Program-made: the position numbers and the translations under genes
Part shown: in pieces, positions 8,198 to 15,819 of the stretch
Layout of the letters: every line of letters begins with the position of its first letter
Position numbering within the stretch: the stretch's first letter is position 1
The notes under the pieces: generated by a model
Database searches by the model: none
Told to the model about the DNA's origin: nothing
Seen by the model: the letters and a program-made list of their open reading frames with translations, nothing else
Source of the DNA: Microbaculum marinum
GTDB taxonomy: Bacteria; Pseudomonadota; Alphaproteobacteria; Rhizobiales; Tepidamorphaceae
Length of the DNA stretch: 64,000 nucleotides
NCBI RefSeq assembly: GCF_042646165.1
Contig: NZ_JBHRTC010000003.1
Reading direction: 5' to 3' (one strand)

Positions 8198-8941
8198 TCA
8201 GGCCAGGTAGTCGTGCACCACCTCGCCGAGGCCGAGCGTCAGGTCGGTCTGGATGTGGGTTGCGCCGAGCACCTTCAGCACCGGCAGCTGGGCGACCGGC
8301 GCCAGCGCGTGGTGGAACAGCTCCAGCGCCGACGGACCGGTCCAGGCGCCCTTGAAGACGATGTCCTCCATGTAGTAGCGCACCAGTTCGCAGACGCGCG
8401 GGGTGCCGTCGACATGCGGGATGATCTTCAGGAGGAAGCTCGGCCCCGTCAGCGAGGGCATCACGTCGGCCTCGGCGAGCGCCTTGTGCTTGTAGCCCAT
8501 CGTCGCGGTGGCGATGCGGATGGCGCCGAAGTCGAGCGTGCCCACCAGCGTCTCCTTTTCGACCTGCAGCTTCGGGCTGGCCAGCTTCTTGGGAAAGCCC
8601 CACAGCTCGCGGCCGCCTGCGATCGGCGAATCGTCGTCGAGATACATCGCGTGCACGTAGCCGCCCGCCTGGCCCTTGTAGGTGACCGGAATGACCTGGC
8701 CGGACTCGGTGTAGTCGCCGAAGCCCGTGGAATCGGGCATGCGGATCACCTCGAACTTGACGATCGGGTCGGCGCCGAGCTCGAGCGGCGCCGGGACCAC
8801 CTCGGCGAGCGCATCCGGGTCGGTGCGATAGGTGATGATGAAGAACTCCCGGTCGACGAACCGGTACGGCCCGGGCGGATAGGCCGGACTGGTGAGCGGC
8901 ATCGCATAGGCGCGGGCGCGAACGTCGTCTTCGCTGATCAT
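8198..8941 (-). CDS. Acetoacetate decarboxylase family protein
   Basis: A 247-residue protein of the acetoacetate decarboxylase family (acetoacetate to acetone plus CO2 in the classical enzyme). The active-site segment GGRELWGFPKKLASPKL holds the adjacent lysines K118/K119, matching the Schiff-base lysine pair of clostridial AADC. ATG 8941 begins MISEDDVRARAYAMPL; an alternative further upstream adds only a basic leader. No CoA transferase or ketone-body gene is next to it, so the physiological substrate is open. Other 2-oxo-acid-processing members of the fold exist. Confidence 0.85.
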   Translation of the reverse strand: MISEDDVRARAYAMPLTSPAYPPGPYRFVDREFFIITYRTDPDALAEVVPAPLELGADPIVKFEVIRMPDSTGFGDYTESGQVIPVTYKGQAGGYVHAMYLDDDSPIAGGRELWGFPKKLASPKLQVEKETLVGTLDFGAIRIATATMGYKHKALAEADVMPSLTGPSFLLKIIPHVDGTPRVCELVRYYMEDIVFKGAWTGPSALELFHHALAPVAQLPVLKVLGATHIQTDLTLGLGEVVHDYLA

Positions 8942-9267
8942 CGGCTGGCTTCCTCGGCTGCGGTAAGGGGTCGGGCGGCTCGGAACGCGGTTTGCAATTG
9001 CACAAAACACACTATCGCGTCTTCGCTACCGCAAAAAGACTCGCTTTACATCTTGAAAAACCTCCGCAAATCCGCCATGTAAGGCGCGCTTGAGGCTCGC
9101 GGACCGCGTTGCACGAGGCCCTGCCCGGGTTTTCTGTCCGCCAGACCAAACCTCTTTCGACCCAATCGACAACCCAGGCTGCGCGGGATGTCTTCACCCG
9201 CAGAATCGCGTGCTCGCGACGCCCAATCCCGTTGGTGCGCCGGCGCGCGACAACGAAAGCGTATTAA
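8942..9267. other. Divergent intergenic region, no gene seen
   Basis: A 326-base gap between the leftward decarboxylase and the rightward helicase, so it should hold both promoters. The stretch around 8990-9080 is visibly A/T-richer than the surroundings, with runs such as CAAAAAGA and TTGAAAAACC, as for a promoter region. I could not assign specific -35/-10 or operator boxes. The only long open frames here lack recognisable content and a convincing ribosome-binding site. Confidence 0.4.
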
Positions 9268-10608
9268 TTGACGACTTTTTCCGAATTGAACCTGTCCGCC
9301 CCGCTGATGCGCGCGCTCGATGAAGCCGGCCACGAAACGCCGACACCGATCCAGGCGCAGGCCATTCCCCATCTGTTGAACGGACGCGATCTCATCGGCA
9401 TCGCCCAGACCGGCACCGGCAAGACCGCCGCGTTCGCGCTGCCGATCCTGACGCATCTGGAAAAGAGCGCCGGCCACGTCGCGCCGAAGTCCTGCCGGGT
9501 GCTGGTGCTGAGCCCGACCCGCGAGCTCTCCGGCCAGATCGTCGATGCCTTCAAGGGCTACGGACGCCATATCAGGCCGCGCGTCGAGCTGGTCATCGGC
9601 GGCGTGCCGATGGGCCGCCAAATCCGCGCCATGAGCCACGGGGTCGACGTCCTCGTCGCCACTCCGGGTCGCCTCATCGACCTGGTCGAACAGCGCGCCG
9701 TGCGGCTCGATTCCGTCGAGGTGCTGGTGCTGGACGAAGCCGACCAGATGCTCGACATGGGCTTCATCCATGCGATCCGCGCGATCGCCAGACTGCTTCC
9801 CGAGGAACGCCAGACGCTGCTGTTCTCGGCCACCATGCCGGCGGCGATCGCCGACCTGTCGCGTCAGTTCCTGAACGATCCGGTCCGCGTGTCGGTGACC
9901 CCGGTCGCCAAGACCGCCGACAAGGTCGAGCAGACCGTCATCCACGTGAACCGGGCCGACAAGCCGTCACGCCTCGCCGAGGTGCTGAGCGATCCGGCGA
10001 TCGAGCAGGCGCTGGTCTTCACCCGCACCAAGCACGGGGCCGACAAGGTCGTGCGCTCGCTCGACAAGGCCGGCATCAAGTCGGCGGCGATCCACGGCAA
10101 CAAGTCCCAGAATCAGCGCGAGCGCACGCTCGCCGCCTTCCGGGCCGGCAAGATCTCCGCGCTCATCGCGACCGACATCGCCGCACGCGGCCTCGACATC
10201 CCGGGCGTCAGCCACGTCGTCAACTACGACCTGCCCAACGTGCCGGAATCCTATGTCCACCGCATCGGCCGCACTGCCCGCGCCGGACGCGACGGCATCG
10301 CCGTGGCCTTCTGCGACGTGGAGGAACGGCCGCTGCTCAAGGCGATCGAGAAGCTGATCCGCATGCCGATACCGGCATCGGGTGCCGCCGCGGACGCCGC
10401 CGGCGATGCCCGCCCGATCGCCTACAGGGCTGAGGACAAGCCGAAGTCGGCGAATCCCGGCCGCCCCGGCCGCCGCCGCCGGCGCAGCAAGAAGCCGCAC
10501 GCGCAGGGCAAGGCCAATGTCGCTCCGGCTCGCCGCGGCTCCGGCCCGGGGGAGTCGGGTGCCAATCCGGGCCACGCACTGTCCGCCATGCCTTTCATGC
10601 AGGGATAG
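9268..10608 (+). CDS. DEAD-box RNA helicase (RhlE-like)
   Basis: ATP-dependent RNA helicase of 446 residues. It has a Q motif region (TPTPIQAQAIP), Walker A AQTGTGKT at residues 46-53, the DEAD box (LVLDEADQMLDMGF), SAT, and the C-terminal ARGLDIPG and HRIGRTARAG motifs. A basic tail of about 60 residues (PGRRRRRSKKPHAQG) follows. This RhlE-type layout is associated with ribosome assembly and cold adaptation. Translation appears to start at TTG. An extended IF-1 paralogue follows 72 bases downstream, a pairing that fits a translation and cold-stress role. Confidence 0.92.
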   Translation: MTTFSELNLSAPLMRALDEAGHETPTPIQAQAIPHLLNGRDLIGIAQTGTGKTAAFALPILTHLEKSAGHVAPKSCRVLVLSPTRELSGQIVDAFKGYGRHIRPRVELVIGGVPMGRQIRAMSHGVDVLVATPGRLIDLVEQRAVRLDSVEVLVLDEADQMLDMGFIHAIRAIARLLPEERQTLLFSATMPAAIADLSRQFLNDPVRVSVTPVAKTADKVEQTVIHVNRADKPSRLAEVLSDPAIEQALVFTRTKHGADKVVRSLDKAGIKSAAIHGNKSQNQRERTLAAFRAGKISALIATDIAARGLDIPGVSHVVNYDLPNVPESYVHRIGRTARAGRDGIAVAFCDVEERPLLKAIEKLIRMPIPASGAAADAAGDARPIAYRAEDKPKSANPGRPGRRRRRSKKPHAQGKANVAPARRGSGPGESGANPGHALSAMPFMQG

Positions 10609-10680
10609 GGTGAATTCGCGCCCGACCCGTGGCATAACGCCCCTCAAATAAGGCACGAGGAGATCCGCAAGGAGACCTGA

Positions 10681-10956
10681 ATGGCAAAAGAAGAAATGCT
10701 CGAATTCGAAGGAACCGTCACGGAAGTGCTTCCGGACGGCAACTTCCGTGTGAAGCTGGACAACGAACACGAGATCCTCGCCTACGCGGCGGGCAAGATG
10801 CGCAAGCACCGCATCCGCACCATCGCCGGCGATCGCGTTACCGTCGAGATGAGCCCCTACGACCTGGAGCGCGGGCGCATCAACTTCCGTCACCGCACCG
10901 CAGGCCCCGCACCGGGCGGCCCTCGCCGTGGCGGCGGCAACTTCCGGCGGCGGTGA
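10681..10956 (+). CDS. infA: Translation initiation factor IF-1 (extended paralogue)
   Basis: A 91-residue S1/OB-fold protein whose first 72 residues match IF-1 (MAKEEMLEFEGTVTEVLPDG, AGKMRKHRIR, GDRVTVEMSPYDL, GRINFRHR). IF-1 occupies the ribosomal A site during initiation. Canonical IF-1 ends near residue 72; this one adds an Arg/Gly/Pro-rich tail of about 18 residues (GGPRRGGGNFRRR). A strong AAGGAG lies eight bases before the ATG. Many Hyphomicrobiales have two infA copies; whether another copy exists here cannot be seen. Confidence 0.88.
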   Translation: MAKEEMLEFEGTVTEVLPDGNFRVKLDNEHEILAYAAGKMRKHRIRTIAGDRVTVEMSPYDLERGRINFRHRTAGPAPGGPRRGGGNFRRR

Positions 10957-10979
10957 GGATCAGCTGCGACGAACAAGTG

Positions 10980-11117
10980 ATGCGCGACGGCCGAGATCCT
11001 GAGCTACGAGTGGACTGGGAGGCTGCCTTCAAGCAAATGGCAGCCGCCGGGGACGACGCACCTCTGTTTCCGGACGGCATGGTATCCGAATGGGACGATT
11101 CGGAGTGGCAATGGTAG
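10980..11117 (+). pseudogene. Possible antitoxin C-terminal remnant or small ORF
   Basis: A 45-codon frame starting MRDGRDPELRVDWEAAF and ending in an acidic, tryptophan-rich tail (EWDDSEWQW). This resembles the toxin-binding C-terminus of AbrB/MazE-type antitoxins, which often end in a WEAAF...AAAGDD...W pattern. No DNA-binding N-terminal domain precedes it; in frame upstream the sequence runs into the end of infA. No toxin gene follows. A decayed antitoxin is the most economical reading, but a genuine tiny protein cannot be excluded. The resemblance is from memory of the family, not an alignment. Confidence 0.35.
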
Positions 11118-11134
11118 AATTGTCGGCAAGCGAT

Positions 11135-11392
11135 CTATCGTGGCAACGTATAGCGAATCGTTAGTGACGCTCCATCGCCAGCTTCAGGCGCAAAGACGAT
11201 TTCATCAGTAGCGGTCATCTGCTGCCGCATGGCGCCGCAGCACATTGGCATTCGATGCGATCCTCCAGGGTAACCGCCGACTACCCTGTGCAATTCGCCG
11301 GCATTTATTTCCACGTGTGACCGACCTTGTCTTTCGGCCCGACTGAGCTGAGCCTCAAGCTCGACCCGAAAATCGTGCGTGCTTGGAACCAT
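11135..11392 (-). CDS. Conserved small protein of unknown function
   Basis: An 85-residue protein from ATG 11392, with a GAAGG 11 bases upstream; ATG 11410 is an alternative. The core reads HDFRVELEAQLSRAE, then SHVEINAGELHRVVGGYPG, HRMPMCCGAMRQQM and finally SLTIRYTLPR. I recognise this pattern as a recurring uncharacterised proteobacterial family, often seen near HNH endonuclease or restriction genes. No function is known to me. There is no signal peptide or membrane segment. No partner nuclease is adjacent here; the neighbours are repeats and the possible antitoxin remnant. Confidence 0.6.
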   Translation of the reverse strand: MVPSTHDFRVELEAQLSRAERQGRSHVEINAGELHRVVGGYPGGSHRMPMCCGAMRQQMTATDEIVFAPEAGDGASLTIRYTLPR

Positions 11393-11953
11393 CGCTGAAT
11401 TCGCCTTCATAGCCGTTCGGGAGTGTACGATATCCTGTTTCGGCGTACGACTTCTCGACCGCGCAGGAGATCGGCATGGCAACATGTTGGGCGTCAACGT
11501 GGTGACACCGCACGTTTTCGAGCCAGCCCGTAGCCCGGATGAAGGGCCAGCGAAATCCGGGAGACGTCGGTGCCGTATCGCGAGGCCGATCCGGGATTGC
11601 TCTCCGCTCCATCCAGGCTACCTCGTCCGCAAGTCAAAGCACACACTCCGCTCATCCCCGTGAAAACGGGGATCCAGCGTCAAAGCCCGGCGCAGCCGCC
11701 GCCTTTGATTCCACCTTTCGCCGGCACGAGGGGAGGACATTCGCAAGCGTCATGCCGCAGCGACTTCTTGCGGTATCCCGACATTTCTTGACTCCGGCCG
11801 CCCTCGCGCGTATCACTCGCCCGTTCTCTATGAACACGGATTGAATTCGAGACGGTCGCTCCGCACATGAGGCGGACGGGATCGACACCCGCCAGCGAAG
11901 GTTCGCCCGCGGGTGCGCTTTTCGTTTGGATAAACGGGCGTGGCGAGGCTGAC
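11393..11953. repeat. Intergenic stretch with REP-like repeats
   Basis: A 561-base gap without a supported gene. At about 11528-11630 it holds complementary halves TAGCCCGGATGAAGGGCC...AAATCCGGGA and CCGGGATTGCTC...CATCCAGGCTA. At 11650-11681 a dispersed element reads CTCATCCCCGTGAAAACGGG followed by GATCCAGCG; its reverse-oriented counterpart occurs near 21130-21161. Such elements are common in Hyphomicrobiales intergenic DNA. The short frames overlapping them look like repeat translations. The promoter of the downstream small gene and ffh should lie near the right end. Confidence 0.55.
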
Positions 11954-12145
11954 ATGGCCGAGACACTGAACATCGAGGACTGCATCAACGAGGTCTGCCC
12001 CTGGTCGGGCAAGCCCGTGAGCCCGGATTCGCTGACCCGGTACCGCGGTGAGGTGGTCGGCTTCTGCAATCCCGGCTGCCGGGACAAGTTCGCCGCCGCC
12101 ACCGCCCCATTCGACGAAGCCATCGACAAAGCGATCGAAGGATAG
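11954..12145 (+). CDS. Small cysteine-containing protein (TRASH/YHS-like)
   Basis: A 63-residue protein, MAETLNIEDCINEVCPWSGK, followed by PVSPDSLTRYRG, VVGFCNPGCRDKF and an acidic tail. Its CPWSGKPV...FCNPGCRDKF spacing resembles treble-clef TRASH/YHS metal-binding fragments. Homologues in Rhizobiaceae are often labelled glutathione S-transferase, a name this short sequence does not support. It lies nine bases before ffh, so co-transcription is likely. The longer upstream frame adds a repeat-derived leader and is rejected. Confidence 0.65.
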   Translation: MAETLNIEDCINEVCPWSGKPVSPDSLTRYRGEVVGFCNPGCRDKFAAATAPFDEAIDKAIEG

Positions 12146-12154
12146 TTCAGGCCG

Positions 12155-13711
12155 ATGTTCGACAGCCTCCAGGAACGACTGTCCGGCATTCTCGACACGC
12201 TGACCCGGCGCGGCGCGCTGACCGAGGCCGATGTCTCGGCGGCGCTGCGCGAGGTGCGGCGCGCGCTGCTGGAGGCCGATGTCGCGCTCGACGTCGTCCG
12301 CGACTTCGTCGAGACCGTGCGCGAACGCGCCGTCGGCGCCAACGTCGTCAAGTCGGTGACACCCGGCCAGATGGTCGTCAAGATCGTCCACGACACCCTC
12401 GTCGAGACGTTGGGGTCGGACGCCAGGCCGATCGACCTGAACGCCGCCCCGCCGGTCGCCATCATGATGGTCGGCCTGCAGGGCTCGGGCAAGACCACAA
12501 CCACCGCCAAGATCGCCAAGCGGCTGACCGAGCGGGGCCGAAGCAAGGTCCTGATGGCCTCGCTCGACACCCGACGTCCCGCCGCCCAGGAACAGCTCAA
12601 GATCCTCGGCGAGCAGGTCTCCGTCGACACCCTGCCGATCGTCGCGGGCCAGTCGCCCGTGCAGATCGCCCAGCGCGCGATGCAGGCCGCCCGTCTCGGC
12701 GGCTACGACGTCGTCCTGCTCGACACCGCCGGCCGTCAGTTCGTCGACGAGGCGCTGATGGCCGAGATGGTCGAGATCGAGAAGGCCACCGATCCGCACG
12801 AGGTGCTGCTGGTCGCGGACGCCCTTACCGGCCAGGACGCGGTCAACCTCGCCCGCGCCTTCGACGAGCGGCTGAGCCTCACCGGCATCGTGCTGACGCG
12901 CCTCGACGGCGACGGTCGCGGCGGCGCGGCGCTGTCGATGCGCGCCGTCACCGGCAAGCCGATCAAGCTCGCCGGCGTCGGCGAGAAGCTCGACGAACTC
13001 GAGGAATTCCATCCCGAACGCATCGCCAACCGCATCCTCGGCATGGGCGACATCGTCAGCCTCGTCGAGAAGGCCGCCGAATCCATCGACGCCGAGCAGG
13101 CGCAGAAGATGGCCGAGAAGATGCGCAAGGGCGCATTCGATCTCGACGATCTCGCCGAGCAGCTCAAGCAGATGGAGAAGATCGGCGGTATGCAGGGCGT
13201 GCTGGGCATGCTGCCGGGCATGGGCAAGATGAAGAAGCAGCTCGAGGGCGCCAATCTCGACGACCGAGTCATCAAGCGTCAGGCCGCCATCATCTCTTCG
13301 ATGACGCGCCAGGAGCGGCGCAAGCCCGAGATACTCAAAGCAAGCCGCAAGAAGCGCATCGCCGCCGGCTCCGGCACGCGCGTCGAGGAAGTCAACAAGC
13401 TGCTCAAGATGCACCGCCAGATGGCCGACATGATGAAGGCCATGGGCGGCAAGAAGGGCAAGCGGGGCCTGGGCGCCCTGTTCGGCGGGATGCCTGGGGG
13501 AATGCCGGGCGGGATGCCGCCCGGAATGCCGAACCTTTCGCCGGAGGAACTCGCCGCCTTGCAGGGTGGCGGACAGCCTGGCGAGATGCCGAAGATGCCG
13601 CAGCTGCCGCCCGGACTGGGCGCCGGCGGACTGCCGCCCGGCCTGGGTGTCCCCGGCCGCGGCCTGCCCGGGCTGCCCAAGGGCCTGCCGGGCTTCGGCA
13701 AGAAGAAGTGA
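12155..13711 (+). CDS. ffh: Signal recognition particle protein Ffh
   Basis: SRP54 homologue, 518 residues, which binds hydrophobic signal sequences on the ribosome and delivers them to FtsY. It has an N domain, then the G domain with MVGLQGSGKTTTTAKIAKRL (from about residue 105), DTRRPAA, DTAGR and TRLDGDGRGG, then the methionine-rich M domain. The C-terminus is a long Met/Gly/Pro-rich tail (PGGMPGGMPPGMP) ending FGKKK, longer than in E. coli Ffh. It heads the rpsP-rimM-trmD-rplS block. I did not find a 4.5S RNA in the window. Confidence 0.95.
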   Translation: MFDSLQERLSGILDTLTRRGALTEADVSAALREVRRALLEADVALDVVRDFVETVRERAVGANVVKSVTPGQMVVKIVHDTLVETLGSDARPIDLNAAPPVAIMMVGLQGSGKTTTTAKIAKRLTERGRSKVLMASLDTRRPAAQEQLKILGEQVSVDTLPIVAGQSPVQIAQRAMQAARLGGYDVVLLDTAGRQFVDEALMAEMVEIEKATDPHEVLLVADALTGQDAVNLARAFDERLSLTGIVLTRLDGDGRGGAALSMRAVTGKPIKLAGVGEKLDELEEFHPERIANRILGMGDIVSLVEKAAESIDAEQAQKMAEKMRKGAFDLDDLAEQLKQMEKIGGMQGVLGMLPGMGKMKKQLEGANLDDRVIKRQAAIISSMTRQERRKPEILKASRKKRIAAGSGTRVEEVNKLLKMHRQMADMMKAMGGKKGKRGLGALFGGMPGGMPGGMPPGMPNLSPEELAALQGGGQPGEMPKMPQLPPGLGAGGLPPGLGVPGRGLPGLPKGLPGFGKKK

Positions 13712-13780
13712 GAGCGCGCGGCTCTGGTGAAATCGAACGAACAGCTCTGAAAGTTACACGGTAAAAAAGGAAGAAACTGG

Positions 13781-14209
13781 ATGTCCCTGAGAATCAGACT
13801 CGCCCGCGGCGGCGCCAAGAAGCGGCCGTTCTACCGGATCGTGGTGGCCGATGCCCGCAGCCCGCGCGACGGCCGCTTCATCGAGAAGCTCGGCACCTTC
13901 AACCCGCTCTTGCCGAAGGACCACGCCGAGCGCGTCGTCCTCGACGTCGACAAGGCCAAGGATTGGCTCGCCAAGGGCGCAACGCCGACCGATCGTGTGC
14001 TGCGTTTCCTCGACGCCGCCGGCGTCATGACCCGCCCGGCCCGCAACAACCCGAACAAGGGCAAGCCGGGCCAGAAGGCGCAGGAGCGCATCGAGCTGAG
14101 GCGCCAGGCCGAGGAAGAGGCCAGGGCCGCCGCCGAGGCTCCGGCGGAAGCGCCCGCCGAGGAGGCTCCCGCCGAAGCCGCGCCGGGCGAGGAACAGGCC
14201 GCCGGCTGA
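13781..14209 (+). CDS. rpsP: 30S ribosomal protein S16
   Basis: S16, a 30S assembly protein. It begins MSLRIRLARGGAKKRPFYRI, the family signature, with VVADARSPRDGRFIEKLG next. At 142 residues it is longer than the 80-90 core because of an Ala/Glu/Pro-rich C-terminal tail (about residues 105-142), usual in alphaproteobacteria. It lies 69 bases after ffh. It precedes a repeat-containing gap and then rimM. Confidence 0.95.
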   Translation: MSLRIRLARGGAKKRPFYRIVVADARSPRDGRFIEKLGTFNPLLPKDHAERVVLDVDKAKDWLAKGATPTDRVLRFLDAAGVMTRPARNNPNKGKPGQKAQERIELRRQAEEEARAAAEAPAEAPAEEAPAEAAPGEEQAAG

Positions 14210-14249
14210 CGAGCGCGGCCCGTTTCCGGAAAGATCGGCGTGCGTGCTC

Positions 14250-14445
14250 CAGATGACAGGCCTGAGCACCCTCACCTGGGCCGTTGGCTCGAGCCCTCCC
14301 CCAGCGACATCGGATGCTTCCGATGTTGCTACCAGAAGCAGCGAAGTCGGGAACACCCGACTTCGTGGGGGAGAGGTGGCGGCATACGCTGAGACCCACC
14401 TCTACCGTGGGGAGAGGTCGGCTGCGCAGCAGCCGGGTGAGGGGT
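14250..14445. repeat. Palindromic repeat cluster upstream of rimM
   Basis: The 276-base rpsP-rimM gap is built of stem-loops. ACATCGGATG/CTTCCGATGT pairs at 14308-14327. CGAAGTCGGG/CCCGACTTCG pairs at about 14342-14365. GGCTGCGCAGCAGCC pairs near 14419-14433. They are framed by CCTCCCCC and GTGGGGGAGAGGT arms of the same flavour as the repeats in dnaE2, after leuC and in the glp operon. This is an insertion of REP-like material into a normally compact ribosomal operon. Confidence 0.6.
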
Positions 14446-14485
14446 TCCGGTGTCGGCTTGAGGTCTCCCGCGGGAGCAAAGGCCG

Positions 14486-15016
14486 ATGACTGGCAAGAGC
14501 AACCGCGTCTGTGTCGGCGTTGTCGGCGCCCCGCACGGGGTCCGCGGCGAGGTGCGGATCAAGAGCGAGACCGCCGATCCGCTCGACATAGCCGCCTACG
14601 GGCCGCTGTCGACGGAAGACGGACGGACGCTGACGATCCGGTCGGTGCGGCCGGCCAAGGGTGTTGTGGTGGCCTCCATCGAAGGCATCACCGATCGCGA
14701 TGCGGCCGAGACGCTGAAGAACAGGCGGCTCTATGTCGACCGCGACAGGCTGCCGGAGCCGGACGAGGACGAGTGGTACCACGCCGACCTGGTCGGGCTG
14801 TCGGCGGTGGGCGTGGACGGGGCGAAGATCGGCACCGTGACGGCGGTGCAGGATTTCGGCGGCGGTGATCTCCTCGAGGTCGCCCTGTCGGAGTCCCGGC
14901 GGACGGTGTTCGTGCCGTTCAACCGCACCGTGGTGCCGGACGTCGATATCGCGGCCGGACGGCTGATCGTCGATCCGCCGGACGGCCTTCTGGACGAGGA
15001 CGAGGACGAGAGATGA
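14486..15016 (+). CDS. rimM: Ribosome maturation factor RimM
   Basis: 16S rRNA processing factor that binds S19 during 30S head assembly, 176 residues. The N-terminal beta-barrel begins VCVGVVGAPHGVRGEVRIKS, the family signature. The C-terminal PRC-like barrel includes EWYHADLVGLSAV and a DIAAGRLIVDPP stretch near the end. The stop overlaps the trmD ATG. Position between rpsP and trmD is the universal order. Confidence 0.94.
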   Translation: MTGKSNRVCVGVVGAPHGVRGEVRIKSETADPLDIAAYGPLSTEDGRTLTIRSVRPAKGVVVASIEGITDRDAAETLKNRRLYVDRDRLPEPDEDEWYHADLVGLSAVGVDGAKIGTVTAVQDFGGGDLLEVALSESRRTVFVPFNRTVVPDVDIAAGRLIVDPPDGLLDEDEDER

Positions 15017-15747
15017 GCGGCTGGCACGCCACCGTGCTGACCATCTATCCGGGCATGTTTCCCGGCCCGCTCGGGCTCGCCCTGGCGGGGCGGGCGCTGG
15101 AGTCCGGCCTGTGGCGTCTCGACGTCCGCGACATGCGCGATTTCGCATCCGACCGCCACCGCACCGTCGACGACACGCCGGCCGGCGGCGGTCCCGGCAT
15201 GGTGATGAAGGCCGATATCGTCGCCGCGGCGATAGACGACGCCGAGGCCGCCGGTCCGCAGCGTCCGCGAATCCTGCTGTCGCCGCGCGGCGCGCCGCTG
15301 ACCCAGGCCCGCGTCCGCGCGCTCTGCGAGGGTCCCGGCGCGATCCTCGTCTGCGGCCGCTTCGAGGGCGTCGACGAGCGCGTCATCGAGGCGCGCGGCC
15401 TCGAGGAGGTCTCGCTCGGCGACTTCGTGCTGTCCGGCGGCGAGATCGCCGCGCTGGCCGTGCTCGACGCCTGCGTCCGGCTGCTGCCCGGCGTGATGGG
15501 AGCCGAGGCGTCGGCGTCGGAGGAGAGCTTCGAGCAGGGGCTGCTCGAATATCCGCACTACACCCGGCCGCAGGTCTGGGAAGGCCGGGCGATCCCCGAC
15601 GTCCTGGTCTCCGGCGATCACGGCCGCGTCGCCCGCTGGCGCCGCGCCGAGGCCGAGCGCATTACCCGTCAGCGCCGGCCGGATCTGTGGGCGTCCTACA
15701 GCAGACTGCAGGGCGCCCGTCTCGACAATTTAGAAGGTTTCAAGTAG
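15013..15747 (+). CDS. trmD: tRNA (guanine37-N1)-methyltransferase
   Basis: SPOUT-class enzyme making m1G37 in tRNAs with GGN-type contexts, 244 residues. Visible motifs are TIYPGMFPGPLG near the N-terminus, GGGPGMVMK, LLSPRGAPLTQ, the knot segment CGRFEGVDERVIE, LGDFVLSGGE and YPHYTRPQVW. It is translationally coupled to rimM by a four-base overlap and followed by rplS. Confidence 0.95.
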   Translation: MSGWHATVLTIYPGMFPGPLGLALAGRALESGLWRLDVRDMRDFASDRHRTVDDTPAGGGPGMVMKADIVAAAIDDAEAAGPQRPRILLSPRGAPLTQARVRALCEGPGAILVCGRFEGVDERVIEARGLEEVSLGDFVLSGGEIAALAVLDACVRLLPGVMGAEASASEESFEQGLLEYPHYTRPQVWEGRAIPDVLVSGDHGRVARWRRAEAERITRQRRPDLWASYSRLQGARLDNLEGFK

Positions 15748-15819
15748 ACGAACGTCAACCAATGCGCAGGCGGCGGCTCAGGTGCCGGGAACGAGCGCAG
15801 AGTTAAAGGAAGTAATCAG

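Noticed and set aside
11820..11953. 4.5S (SRP) RNA gene upstream of ffh
   Set aside because: The conserved GGAAGCAGCC-type tetraloop hairpin is not present; the region is repeat-like.
11954..12145. Glutathione S-transferase
   Set aside because: Relatives carry this label in databases, but a 63-residue protein with CPWSGKPV and FCNPGC motifs cannot form the GST fold.
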